A stretch of 64,000 bases of DNA from G963675935 sp963719005 (GTDB lineage: Bacteria; Planctomycetota; Planctomycetia; Pirellulales; Thermoguttaceae). The stretch covers positions 416,278 to 480,277 of the forward strand of contig CAVRAR010000002.1 in assembly GCA_963719005.1 (NCBI GenBank), read 5' to 3'. The notes under the pieces are model-generated. The model made no database searches. It saw only the letters and a program-made list of their open reading frames with translations, and was not told where the DNA came from. Of the stretch, positions 37,379 to 46,574 are shown in pieces; position 1 is the stretch's first letter, and each line of letters starts with the position of its first letter. Made by a program: the position numbers and the translations under genes.

Positions 37379-39577
37379 ATGATCTTTGAGCTCGTGAAGG
37401 ACTTTTCGGCGGCATTAGATGCGATGCCGGCGGATCATCCGAAACGCCGCATCCTGCACCTGCTGGAAGAAGCCCTTCGCCGCGACGTCCACTTCATCGC
37501 CCGCCATCCGACCACACTGTTCCAGTGCATGTGGAACACCTGCTGGTGGTACGATTGCCCCGAGGCGGCCGCACATTATCTCCCCTCTCCTCCCGCGAGA
37601 GGGACAGGAGGTGAGGGCGGTTTGCCTGAGAACAAAGCTCATTGCGCACCCTGGGAGTACCCCGCAGATCAGAAGCTCTGCCGTCTGCTGGAGCGCTGGC
37701 GTGACCTGAAGCAACAGATCTGTCACGGCTTTCCTTGGATTCGTTCTTCTCGGCCACCACCGATACATCTTGGCACTGCGCAACGGTTCGTCCTGCGTGG
37801 GCACGGACACAAGGTCTGGAACGTCATCTACAGCCCCGACGGCAGACGAATCGCCAGTGGATCGGATGACGGTACGGTTCGGGTGTGGGATGCCGAAAGC
37901 GGGGCTGAACTGGCCGTTTTGCACGGACACAATGGCCGTGTCGCGAGCGTCACGTACAGCCCGGACGGCCGGCAAATCGCGGGCATCGGCTATTGGGACA
38001 AAACGGTTCGAGTGTGGAACGCCGAAAGCGGCACAGAGCTGGCCGTCTTGGGCGGACCTGAACACAACGTTACGAGTATCGTGTACAGCCCGGACGGTCG
38101 GCGGATTGTCAGCGGTGGTGGCTATTGGGACAAAACGGTTCGAGTGTGGGATGCCGACAGTGGCGCCGTACTGGCTGTCTTGCGCGGACATGAACACGGG
38201 GTCACGACCGTCAAATACAGCCCCGACGGCAGACGAATCGCCAGTGGCTCGATTGACGGAACGGTTCGGGTTTGGGACGCCGAAAATGGTGCTGAACTGG
38301 CCGTCCTGCGCGGAGACGAAAACGGTGTCTATAGTGTCATATACAGCCCGGACGGCCAGCGGATCGCCAGCAGCTCTCGGGACAAGTCGGTTCGGGTTTG
38401 GGACGCCGGGAGCGGTACCGAGTTGATCGTCTTGCGGGGGCATGAACGCGAGATCTATAGCATTGCGTACAGCCCGGACGGGCGACAGATCGCCAGCGGC
38501 TCTCGGGACAAGTCGGTTCGGGTGTGGGATGCCGAAAGCGGTGCCGAGTTGGTTGCCTTGCGAGGACATGAACGCAGGGTTTATAGCGTCACGTACAGCC
38601 CGGATGGCCGCGGGATCGCGAGCAGCTCTCGGGACAAGTCAGTTCGGGTTTGGGACGCCGAAAATGGTGCCGAGTTGGCCGTCCTGCACGGGCATGAACG
38701 CGAGGTTCTGTGCGTTACCTACAGCCCGGACGGCCGCCGGATCGTTAGCAACTCGGATGACAAGACGGTTCGGGTTTGGGACGCCGAAAATGGTGCCGAG
38801 TTGGTCGTCTTCCGGGGACATGAAGGCCCGGTCCTGAGCGTCACTTACAGTCCGGACGGCCGGCGAATCGCCAGCGGTTCGGCGGACAAGACGATTCGGG
38901 TCTGGGATGCCGAAACCGGTGCCGAATTGGCTGTCTCGCGCGAACATGAAAATGTGGTCTATACAGTCACATACAGCCCGGATGGCTGCCGGATCGCTAG
39001 CGGCTCGGTCGACAAGACGGTTCGGGTTTGGGACGCCGAAAGCGGTGCCGAGTTGGCCGTCTTGCGCGGACATGAACGCGAGGTCTGGTGCGTCACCTAC
39101 AGCCCGGACGGTCGGCAGGTCGTGAGCGGCTCGGTCGACGGGACGGTGCGGGTTTGGAACGCCGAAAATGGAGCCGAGTTGGCCCTCTTGCGCGGACATG
39201 AAGGCTATGTCCATCGCGTTTCGTACAGCCTGGACGGGCGGCGAATTGCCAGCGGCTCTGTTTCATTTGGCGGCAAGAACAATACAGTTCGGGTGTGGGA
39301 CGCCCGGACCTATGAGTGTCTGGAGGTGATCCAAGGTTACGGCGACGTGAAAGTGAGTGCTGCCGGTGCATCCAAATTCCCACTACGCGCCCTGGCTCGC
39401 GTGCATGAGACCGTCATCGAGCGAGCAGACAATGGCAAGCCATTAGTGTGGTTTCCAGTTGGCCTCGCAGACATCGCAAACATTGTTACCCATCCGTCTG
39501 GCCGCGCCTGGGCTCGCGCGATGAACAACCATTTATACATCATCACGCTTGAAGGTGGCCGAGGAAAACTCTCATGA
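37379..39577 (+). CDS. WD40 protein A: novel N-terminal domain plus 12 near-identical blades
   Basis: 732 residues from ATG 37379. Residues 1-66 form the domain shared with WD40 protein B and the pseudogene at 43910 (MIFELVKDFSAALDAM, HFIARHPTTLFQC, NTCWWYDCPEAA). A short repeat-derived insert follows (LPSPPARGTGGEGG). From residue 137 there are twelve WD40 repeats of 42 residues, of the form YSPDGRRIASGSxDKTVRVW then DAENGAELAVLRGHE. They are so alike that the DNA is a 126-bp tandem repeat; the 5-6 residues after each GHE vary most. The C-terminal segment (PLVWFPVGLADI, HPSGRAWARAMNNHLYIITLE) is also shared with protein B. The stop overlaps the next start (ATGA). Confidence 0.93.
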   Translation: MIFELVKDFSAALDAMPADHPKRRILHLLEEALRRDVHFIARHPTTLFQCMWNTCWWYDCPEAAAHYLPSPPARGTGGEGGLPENKAHCAPWEYPADQKLCRLLERWRDLKQQICHGFPWIRSSRPPPIHLGTAQRFVLRGHGHKVWNVIYSPDGRRIASGSDDGTVRVWDAESGAELAVLHGHNGRVASVTYSPDGRQIAGIGYWDKTVRVWNAESGTELAVLGGPEHNVTSIVYSPDGRRIVSGGGYWDKTVRVWDADSGAVLAVLRGHEHGVTTVKYSPDGRRIASGSIDGTVRVWDAENGAELAVLRGDENGVYSVIYSPDGQRIASSSRDKSVRVWDAGSGTELIVLRGHEREIYSIAYSPDGRQIASGSRDKSVRVWDAESGAELVALRGHERRVYSVTYSPDGRGIASSSRDKSVRVWDAENGAELAVLHGHEREVLCVTYSPDGRRIVSNSDDKTVRVWDAENGAELVVFRGHEGPVLSVTYSPDGRRIASGSADKTIRVWDAETGAELAVSREHENVVYTVTYSPDGCRIASGSVDKTVRVWDAESGAELAVLRGHEREVWCVTYSPDGRQVVSGSVDGTVRVWNAENGAELALLRGHEGYVHRVSYSLDGRRIASGSVSFGGKNNTVRVWDARTYECLEVIQGYGDVKVSAAGASKFPLRALARVHETVIERADNGKPLVWFPVGLADIANIVTHPSGRAWARAMNNHLYIITLEGGRGKLS

Positions 39578-42114
39578 CACGACGAGATCTGATCTTCCGC
39601 GTATTCGTTAGCTCGACGTTCAGCGACCTGATCGCTGAACGGAATGCACTTCAAGAGAAGACGTTCCCGGCATTGCGAAAGTACTGCCAGGGGCGGGGAG
39701 CACGCTTTCAGGCGATTGATTTGCGCTGGGGCGTTAGCCAGGAGGCGGCGCTGGATCAGCAGACGATGAATATCTGCTTCGAGGAACTGGCACGATGCCA
39801 AGAGATGTCACCAAAGCCGAACTTCATCGTCCTGCTGGGCAACCGGTACGGCTGGCGGCCGCTGCCCGCACAAATCCCGGCAGATGAATTCGAGGCGATA
39901 CTTGCCCGCATACCGGAAGCCCAAAAACCGCTCCTGGTTACGGACCAGCCGGTGCCGGTTTGGCGCGATGGCGCAACAGTCAACCGTCTCGGCTGGTATC
40001 GGAAAGACCTCAACGCCGTGCCTGCGGAATACGTGCTCCAGCCACGGACCATTGACTTCCCACAGAACACATCGGATGATCACAATCGCGACATCGGCAA
40101 GCAGGAGGCCGAAGATTGGAACAAGTGCCAGGCTGCCATGCATGCACTCTTGGAGGCGGGCATGGCTCAACTCGGTTGGGCGAAGGACGACCCTCGGCGG
40201 CGGCGATACCAGCGCTCGGCAACGCACCAGGAGATCGAGCACGGTGCGTTGTACCCCGGGCTGGATGCCGAGAACCACGTCTTCGCCTACTTCCGCGAGA
40301 TTACAGGCGCTCCCGCGGATGGCTCGGCGGCCGACTTCATTGACACCGGACGGGACAAGGAGGACTTGGACGCTCTCAAGGCGGAAATCGCAGGGAACCC
40401 TGGAAAGGAGATTCCCGGCCGCTTGCCAGACGACCATGTTTATCGTTACGAATCGCCGTGGCGAGGCGATAAGCCGGAATCCGACCTCGACGCCCTGTGC
40501 GAACGAGTTCGCCAGGATTTGCAGCGGATCATTGATGCAGAACTGAAGGCCTTTCAACGGAGGCCCGAGTTGGATCGGGAAAAGGAAGCCCACCGCGAGT
40601 TTGCCGGAGAGCGAAGTCGGCATTTCATCGGTCGCCAAGATGTCTTGCAGCGAATCAAGGATTATCTCGCTGATCCTCAGGACAATCACCCGCTGGTGAT
40701 TCACGGTGTTTCCGGCTGTGGAAAGACGGCACTGATGGCGCGGGCCTGGCACACGCTCTCCGACCCGGAGAGTGCGGCGGCTCGGTTCATTGGCGCAACG
40801 CCGGGGTCTGCCGATCTGCGGACACTGTTGCGAAGCCTATGCGAGCAGTTGGGCATCGAATCTCCTCCCTCCGATATGAACGAGTTGGTCAAAGCCTTCC
40901 GTGGGCGGCTCGCGGCAGCAGAAGAAGGCGATGGAAGAGCGGCGGAACCCAGCCCGGCCGTCCTCTTCCTCGATGCCTTGGACCAACTCAATCCGGCCGA
41001 CAACGCGAGAATGCTCTACTGGCTCCCGCGCAAACTGGCCCGCAACATCAAACTGGTCGTCTCCGTGCTGGAGGGCGAGCCGGCGGGAACACCGAACGAT
41101 CAAGACAATCCCTCGTCCACATCCTCTCCGCCTTCCGCCTTCCGCAATCCCCAAGCTGCGTTCCGCGACGATCCTTTCGATCTTGCCCGCCGCATCTGGC
41201 CGGATCGTCTCGTGAAGGTCGATCTGCTGAGCACCAATGACGGCGAAGCATTGCTGAAGACATGGCTCAACGCCATCAGGCGTACGCTGCAGGAAGATCA
41301 AATCACCGATGTCCTCAAGAAGTTTGCCCGCAACGGCCGGCCGCTCTACCTGAAAGCGGCGTTCGAGCAGTCCAAACGCCGGCGATCCTGGGAAGGGCTG
41401 CCAGGTGGAACCATCGGTCTGAGCGACAGTGTGGAAGGCATCCTCGGCGACATGCTGCCCCGCTTGGAGGAGCCGCGGCAGCATGGGCGGCTGTTTGTCG
41501 AACGTGCGCTGGGCAGCATCGCGGCGGCCAAGAACGGCCTGACGGAGGACGAGCTTCTCGACGTCTTGTCGGCCAAGGAGGACAACCCGGTCATGGCCGA
41601 CTATCTCCGCCGCAATCCCGAATCGCCCCAGGTTGACCGCTTGCCGGTGGTCGTCTGGTCCCGTCTCCGCGCCGATCTGAAGTCGTACATGGCCGAGCGC
41701 CGAGCCGACGGCACGACCGTGATGAGTTTCTACCACGGGCAGGTCGGCGAGGTCGTCAAAGCCCGATACCTCGCCGAGGCCGCGGCGCGGCTCGATGCCC
41801 ACGTCTGCTTGGGCGACTACTTTCACAGCCTCGATTATTGGGCGGAATCGCTCGAAGCCCAACGTGCCCGTGCCAAGCGGTTGCCGCCGACGCCTCGCCC
41901 GGCCAACGTCCGCAAGGTGGTCGAGTTGCCCTACCATCGTCTCGAAGCGGCCAAACTGGGCGGCAAAGACGATCCAAAGTCCAAGTACTGGGACGCCGTT
42001 GCCGACCTGCTTACCGACTGGCAGTTCCTCGAAGCCAAAGCCGAGGCCGATCCGAACTTCCGCGAGCAGGAATCGGTGGAGTCTTCCCCAACGACCATCG
42101 AGACGAAGCCATGA
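39574..42114 (+). CDS. DUF4062-NACHT (STAND) NTPase
   Basis: 846 residues. Residues 1-110 are DUF4062: FRVFVSSTFSDLIAERNALQ, FQAIDLRWGVSQEAALDQQT, FIVLLGNRYGWRP. A linker with TDQPVPVWRDG and a helical stretch follow. The NACHT-type P-loop domain has Walker A HGVSGCGKTALMARAW (about 377-392), Walker B PAVLFLDALDQLNPADNARM (about 461-480) and an NLVVSVL-like sensor strand. The rest is winged-helix and helical (LTEDELLDVLSAKEDN, FYHGQVGEVVKARYL). This DUF4062-NACHT order is that of animal NWD1/TEP1-type NLR relatives, which continue into WD40 repeats in the same chain; here the WD40 parts are separate genes joined by ATGA overlaps on both sides. Probably the nucleotide-driven switch of the system. 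Confidence 0.92.
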   Translation: MTRRDLIFRVFVSSTFSDLIAERNALQEKTFPALRKYCQGRGARFQAIDLRWGVSQEAALDQQTMNICFEELARCQEMSPKPNFIVLLGNRYGWRPLPAQIPADEFEAILARIPEAQKPLLVTDQPVPVWRDGATVNRLGWYRKDLNAVPAEYVLQPRTIDFPQNTSDDHNRDIGKQEAEDWNKCQAAMHALLEAGMAQLGWAKDDPRRRRYQRSATHQEIEHGALYPGLDAENHVFAYFREITGAPADGSAADFIDTGRDKEDLDALKAEIAGNPGKEIPGRLPDDHVYRYESPWRGDKPESDLDALCERVRQDLQRIIDAELKAFQRRPELDREKEAHREFAGERSRHFIGRQDVLQRIKDYLADPQDNHPLVIHGVSGCGKTALMARAWHTLSDPESAAARFIGATPGSADLRTLLRSLCEQLGIESPPSDMNELVKAFRGRLAAAEEGDGRAAEPSPAVLFLDALDQLNPADNARMLYWLPRKLARNIKLVVSVLEGEPAGTPNDQDNPSSTSSPPSAFRNPQAAFRDDPFDLARRIWPDRLVKVDLLSTNDGEALLKTWLNAIRRTLQEDQITDVLKKFARNGRPLYLKAAFEQSKRRRSWEGLPGGTIGLSDSVEGILGDMLPRLEEPRQHGRLFVERALGSIAAAKNGLTEDELLDVLSAKEDNPVMADYLRRNPESPQVDRLPVVVWSRLRADLKSYMAERRADGTTVMSFYHGQVGEVVKARYLAEAAARLDAHVCLGDYFHSLDYWAESLEAQRARAKRLPPTPRPANVRKVVELPYHRLEAAKLGGKDDPKSKYWDAVADLLTDWQFLEAKAEADPNFREQESVESSPTTIETKP

Positions 42115-43913
42115 TCTTCGAATTGGCGAAAGACTTTCACGATGCCGTAGCGGCACTGTCAAAGGAGCATCCGAAGCATCGCATCCTTGAGCTCCTCGAA
42201 GAAGCCATCCGCCGCGACATCCACTTCATCGCCCGCCACCCGACCACACTCTTCCAATGCCTATGGAACACGTGCTGGTGGTACGACTGCCCCGAAGCAG
42301 CGGCGTACTATGACGAGCCTGAATGTGGATGGAAGGCACCACCTTGGAAGGAAATAGGTTCCAATCTCTTCACACTGATGGAAGCCTGGCTTATTACGAA
42401 ATCGAGAACCACGCCGGACTTCCGATGGGCGCGTTCGTTGCGCCCCCCGACACTGGAACTGAGGCTCGGCCAGATCATGATACTGCCGGGGCGTTATAAG
42501 AATGGATGGGCCAGTGTGGCTTGGAGCCCGGCAGGCGATAGGATAGCGACTGGAGGTTGGGATGGTGAACTGAGTGTTTGGGATGCAACCTCGGGGATCG
42601 AGTTGTTCCGTGTTCACGGACACCCGGGGCCAGTATACGACGTCTCCTTCTCTCCCAGCGGCCAAAGTATCTTGACATGTTCTCAGCTCGTCCACTCCGA
42701 CAAGCAAGCTATCTTCATCTGGGATGCGGCCGACGGAAGTCAGTTAATAGCGATCCACGGGGAATCCATGGGGCAATTCATGCCGGACGGGAAGCATTTT
42801 TTGACTTGTTCTAACGGAACACTCCGTGTATTAGATGCCACAGCAGGCACAGAGTCGCTTTCGTTCCCCTTGCCGGACGGACTCATGGCAGTGTCTCCGG
42901 ATGGTCGGCGCATTGTATTGCGTCGTTATGAAGAGGCATCTGAATCGGAAGTTGTTCTGCGGGATCTGAGTAATGGGCATGAGGTATGTTGCGCCGGTCG
43001 CCACGGACTGGATCCCCATGTCGCTCTGTTCTCGCCGAATGGAGACACATTTGCCGGTGAAGGCGGCGATCAAGCTGTTGCGGTCTGGGATGCGCATACA
43101 GGGAAGCAAGTTGCATCGTTAGTCGGCTATACTGATCGCGTGACTGCAGTCGGCTATACCAATCGCGTGACTGCCTTATCCTTTTCTCCGAATGGTGAAT
43201 TCATCGCTGCTGGGTTTCGTGATCAGACCATTCGAGTATGGGATCTTAGAACGATGGAAGGTGTTTGCTGCTTCGAGGGCCATACAGGTACGACCTCTGA
43301 TCAGGGGGTTCCCATAGAGGTAAGGGGAATAGCGTGGTCTCCGGAGGGCAATGCCATTGCTAGCACGAGTTTCTCCGACGACTTCGTCAGAGTGTGGCGC
43401 GTTGGAAAAATGACCCCGAGACGCAAGTTGCTGGAGAATCGAATGGAAGTGACGTGTCTCGCTTTCTCGGCAGACGGCCGGCGCGCCGCAAGTGGTTCCG
43501 CTTATGGCGATGCTTGTATTTGGGATACACATACTGGGAAGCTGCTACATCGCCTCTCGGCAGCGAAACGTGTACATACAGTGACCTTCTCATCAGACGA
43601 CAAGACACTTGTGACGGATGGGTCAGGCGGTGGCAATTGTCTCTGGGACGTCGAAAGCGGTGAATCGCTGGGGCAAGGGGGGCCTTCTTACGAAAAGCAT
43701 CCTCCTGAGGTATCGGAGCGTTGCCGTTATCGCTTTACGATTGATGCCATTGGCGGAGAGACGGTCATATCAGATCTTCTGACGCGGGCTCCCGTCACAT
43801 GGTTTTCAGTCCCCCTTGAACACTGTGCCAGCGACTCATCGGGCCACTGCTGGGGAGGGTCATTTTATAACCATGTGTTCCTCATCGCATTTGAGGGAGA
43901 GTGTATGCCATGA
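42111..43913 (+). CDS. WD40 protein B with the same N-terminal domain
   Basis: 600 residues from ATG 42111, which overlaps the NACHT gene stop (ATGA); the longer upstream frame is a shadow of that gene. Residues 1-66 match protein A (MIFELAKDFHDAVAAL, RDIHFIARHPTTLFQC, NTCWWYDCPEAAAYY). About nine WD40 blades follow, but unlike protein A they are strongly diverged (SVAWSPAGDRIATGGWDGEL, LSFSPNGEFIAAGFRDQTI). The C-terminal motif TWFSVPLEHCASDSS...NHVFLIAFEGE matches that of protein A. DNA here is visibly less GC-rich than the housekeeping genes. Likely a second sensor or scaffold for the NACHT protein. Confidence 0.92.
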   Translation: MIFELAKDFHDAVAALSKEHPKHRILELLEEAIRRDIHFIARHPTTLFQCLWNTCWWYDCPEAAAYYDEPECGWKAPPWKEIGSNLFTLMEAWLITKSRTTPDFRWARSLRPPTLELRLGQIMILPGRYKNGWASVAWSPAGDRIATGGWDGELSVWDATSGIELFRVHGHPGPVYDVSFSPSGQSILTCSQLVHSDKQAIFIWDAADGSQLIAIHGESMGQFMPDGKHFLTCSNGTLRVLDATAGTESLSFPLPDGLMAVSPDGRRIVLRRYEEASESEVVLRDLSNGHEVCCAGRHGLDPHVALFSPNGDTFAGEGGDQAVAVWDAHTGKQVASLVGYTDRVTAVGYTNRVTALSFSPNGEFIAAGFRDQTIRVWDLRTMEGVCCFEGHTGTTSDQGVPIEVRGIAWSPEGNAIASTSFSDDFVRVWRVGKMTPRRKLLENRMEVTCLAFSADGRRAASGSAYGDACIWDTHTGKLLHRLSAAKRVHTVTFSSDDKTLVTDGSGGGNCLWDVESGESLGQGGPSYEKHPPEVSERCRYRFTIDAIGGETVISDLLTRAPVTWFSVPLEHCASDSSGHCWGGSFYNHVFLIAFEGECMP

Positions 43914-44080
43914 TCTTCAAGTTGGCATAAGACTGCCGTAACGCACTGGCGGCAATGCCGAGAGAGCATCCGATGCATCGGATGCTGGAACTGTTCGAGA
44001 AAGGCTTCCGTCGGGACATTCACTTTATCGCGCTGCACCCAACGATGCGGTTTCAGTGCCCTTGGAGCGCCCACTGGTAA
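43910..44080 (+). pseudogene. Third, degenerate copy of the WD40-associated N-terminal domain
   Basis: It starts with an ATG overlapping the stop of WD40 protein B (ATGA), exactly like the two intact copies. It reads MIFKLA, an in-frame TAA (43928-43930), then NALAAMPREHPMHRMLELFE, RRDIHFIALHPTMRFQC and a TAA at 44080. Key residues of the CWWYD part are lost (PWSAHW). No WD40 repeats follow. So the operon once had, or gained, a third sensor unit that has decayed. Confidence 0.8.
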
Positions 44081-44093
44081 TGGAGCCGCTCTA

Positions 44094-44127
44094 GGCCGGC
44101 CATGGTATCGCACGCGATTGGCCGGCC
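44094..44127. terminator. GGCCGGCCA hairpin after the WD40 operon
   Basis: GGCCGGCCA (44094-44102) and TGGCCGGCC (44119-44127) form a 9-bp perfect stem with a 16-nt loop, 14 bases after the end of the third domain copy. No U-run follows; it may end the WD40-NACHT transcript or separate it from the phosphofructokinase gene. Confidence 0.45.
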
Positions 44128-44281
44128 AACTACAAGCCACTTGTCGCGCATGCGCAGCTTTCTAGCATGGAAAACGTCGTGGTGTTCGAGGGTTTTATAG
44201 GAGTCGATAGGCACGAATGCCGTGTTGCGGTAGGATGATGAAGCGAAACGGACAGCGACGAGAATGGTAGGAGATGATACG

Positions 44282-45514
44282 ATGGCTTCAACAAATGGGC
44301 TTTCAGCGGCAATTCTCTTCAGCGGTGGGGATGCCCCAGGCATGAACCCGCTGCTGCGGGCCTTTGTACGGCTGGGACATAAACGTTATCACGCGCAAGT
44401 CTTCGGAATCAAGGATGGCTACCTGGGTCTGCTGCGGGCCAGCCGCCGTTTGGCCTGCCTGCAAATGTCGCCGGAATTGCTGCTCCAGGAAATCCGGCTG
44501 CATTCAGGCCGGACAGGCCTCGACGATCGGGCGATAGACATCGTATTGATGGATGATCCATCCGTCGGCGGGATCATCGACCGCGGCGGGATCGTCCTGG
44601 GCTCGTCCCGCTGCCCGGAATTCCACGAATTGGAACCCCGCAATCAGGCGATTCGGTTGCTTGATATGCTCGGCGTCGGCCGGCTGGTGGTTGTGGGCGG
44701 CGAGGGGTCGCTCAAGGGCGCCGCCGATCTGGTCGCGGAAAGCAGCCTGCGCGTGATCGGCATCCCAGCCACGATTGATAACGACTACCCATTCTCGGAG
44801 CGATCGTTAGGCTCCGACACGGCCGTCAACACGGTCGTTTCGTGCGTCAGGCGATTCGACGACACGGCCGGCTCCCATCACCGCATTATGGTCCTGGAGA
44901 TTATGGGCCGCCAGTGCGGCCATCTGGCCGACACGGCTGCGCTGGCCTCAGGCGCAGAAATCGTCGTGACGCCAGAGCGTGGCCCTCTGGATCAATTCAA
45001 GATGGAGGGGATTGCTAAGTTGCTGGAAAAAGGCATGCTGCTGGGCCGAAGCCATGCCATCGTCCTGGTGACCGAAGGCGTGAAAGTGGATCCGCCGAAC
45101 GCTGCCGGCCCGACCAAGACCTTGGCCGATTTTCTGGAACGACATTTTCACCGAGAGGGGAGCCTGTTCGGTCACGTTGACACGCGATATAGTGTTCTGG
45201 GCCACTTACAGCGGGGCGGATCGCCGACGGCCGCCGATCGCCTCTTGGCCGCCGACTTTGCCGAGGCCGTCTGGGAGGCTCTTGCCGCGTCCGAGCGACA
45301 AAGCGGCGTCTTGGGGCTTCGGCACGGCGAGATCCGCTTACAGGAATTCGGGCGCGAGCCCGGTCCTGAATACGCGGCTCGAATCCAAAGAGTCTATCAA
45401 CTGCAAAAGGACGTCAGCAAGTACAGCGTGGATCACGACGCCGAAAGGCCGGCCTTCGGCGGCGCGTCTGCCGCTTTCCGACCAGTCGAGTCACAACAGT
45501 CTGCCGAGAAATAA
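44282..45514 (+). CDS. 6-phosphofructokinase-like protein
   Basis: 410 residues from ATG 44282, which has TAGGAG eight bases upstream (the ATG at 44264 precedes that site). PFK blocks: ILFSGGDAPGMNPLLRAF, VVVGGEGSLKGAADLV, VIGIPATIDNDYPFSERSLG with the catalytic Asp, VLEIMGRQCGHLAD, and VLGHLQRGGSPTAADRLLA. The usual GGDGS magnesium loop is GGEGS here and the GTIDND/KTIDND residue is Ala, so it is neither a textbook ATP nor PPi enzyme. It may be a divergent kinase acting on fructose-6-phosphate or a related substrate. It is followed after 10 bases by the double-Nudix gene, so they form an operon next to the conflict genes. Confidence 0.85.
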   Translation: MASTNGLSAAILFSGGDAPGMNPLLRAFVRLGHKRYHAQVFGIKDGYLGLLRASRRLACLQMSPELLLQEIRLHSGRTGLDDRAIDIVLMDDPSVGGIIDRGGIVLGSSRCPEFHELEPRNQAIRLLDMLGVGRLVVVGGEGSLKGAADLVAESSLRVIGIPATIDNDYPFSERSLGSDTAVNTVVSCVRRFDDTAGSHHRIMVLEIMGRQCGHLADTAALASGAEIVVTPERGPLDQFKMEGIAKLLEKGMLLGRSHAIVLVTEGVKVDPPNAAGPTKTLADFLERHFHREGSLFGHVDTRYSVLGHLQRGGSPTAADRLLAADFAEAVWEALAASERQSGVLGLRHGEIRLQEFGREPGPEYAARIQRVYQLQKDVSKYSVDHDAERPAFGGASAAFRPVESQQSAEK

Positions 45515-45524
45515 GGGATGTAAC

Positions 45525-46481
45525 ATGAATGAGAATGCCGGATTTCCTGATGCCGAAGTTGCCGTAGCAGTGGTCATGGATCAGTCGAAGCAAATCCTCT
45601 GGACGTGGAACGACAACTGGTGCGCCTTCACGCTGCCGATGACGAAGATCCGCAGCGGGCAAGGAATCGTCGAGCCGGCCCGCTACGCCGCCATCAGGGC
45701 GGCCGCCGAGGCGCTGGGCGTTCCCGCGGAAGTCGGCCAACTCTGGGCCACCTTGCCCATGACACGGGTCTCAGACCGCGACTGGTCCGTTAAGCACTAC
45801 ACTTACCACGTCTTCCCGGCAGAAGCGCATGCGGATTTCGCCGCCCGCATCTGCATTCGGCAGCCTCATATCTGGCTTCCGGCGCATGCGGCGACTTCCG
45901 GGCTGTTCAGGCCGCTGTCGCATTCGGCGAAGGACATCCTCCGAGAATTGATCAAACGCGGTCGGATCGAGGGTCGCAAACAGGGCACGTGTGTCTTGAT
46001 TGTCGAGAGGCGGGAAAACGGCATGAACAAGTTCCTGCTGCGATGGAACCCTGCCTGGGGCTTCGCGTTGCCGACAAAGCGCAAACCCCTGACTGATAAT
46101 CCCTCTGTGAATGACTCCTCCGCTGTCGTCCAGCGCATTCTAAGCGACGAGTTGGGGCTCAAGGCGGATGCTGGTGTTGCCTGTCAGCCCGCAAGCATTC
46201 CGATCGTGCTCACGTTTAGCATCTCGCGGGACAAGAGCGCGCCTGGCTTCGGTGCCGCCACCGATTATACCAACTGGATCTTTGAAGCCAAGATACCCGA
46301 TACAGCCAAACTCGACTCTGCCGAGCCGTTAGCTTGGGTTAGCGAAGAGGAAATACGCGCTGGAGTAATCTCGCCCCAATCGGCCGTAGCGGGATCGAAG
46401 GATGCTGCTTCAAGGAAAATATCGCCCATGGTCTTCCAAGTGCTTTCGGCAATGGACAAGATTTCCTGGCACGATGCTTGA
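45525..46481 (+). CDS. Protein with two degenerate Nudix-like domains
   Basis: 318 residues from ATG 45525 (AAGGGA site). The first half, VAVAVVMDQSKQILWTWNDN then WCAFTLPMTKIRSGQG and RYAAIRAAAEALGVPAE, has the Nudix strand-loop-helix outline, but the box lacks the REUXEE residues. The second half, GTCVLIVERRENGMNKFLLR, GFALPTKRKPLTDNPS, VVQRILSDELGLK, repeats it, also without the full box. Both are probably inactive as hydrolases and may bind nucleotides or ADP-ribose. It is operonic with the phosphofructokinase-like gene (10-base gap) and upstream of a canonical Nudix gene. Confidence 0.65.
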   Translation: MNENAGFPDAEVAVAVVMDQSKQILWTWNDNWCAFTLPMTKIRSGQGIVEPARYAAIRAAAEALGVPAEVGQLWATLPMTRVSDRDWSVKHYTYHVFPAEAHADFAARICIRQPHIWLPAHAATSGLFRPLSHSAKDILRELIKRGRIEGRKQGTCVLIVERRENGMNKFLLRWNPAWGFALPTKRKPLTDNPSVNDSSAVVQRILSDELGLKADAGVACQPASIPIVLTFSISRDKSAPGFGAATDYTNWIFEAKIPDTAKLDSAEPLAWVSEEEIRAGVISPQSAVAGSKDAASRKISPMVFQVLSAMDKISWHDA

Positions 46482-46574
46482 CCGCCCCCGCGTCGGCAGA
46501 GAGTGCGCGATATGCTGTCTCACGACGAGACGTAGAAAGATGCAGGCCCTTTGAGTGAATAGGGAGATGCCGCT

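Noticed and set aside
37789..39310. A 126-bp satellite-like tandem repeat
   Set aside because: It is the coding repeat of the twelve WD40 blades, not a separate DNA element.
42100..42114. Longer 691-aa frame starting at 41838 as the start of WD40 protein B
   Set aside because: Its first 91 residues are the shadow of the NACHT gene; the ATGA start at 42111 is matched by the same domain start in protein A.
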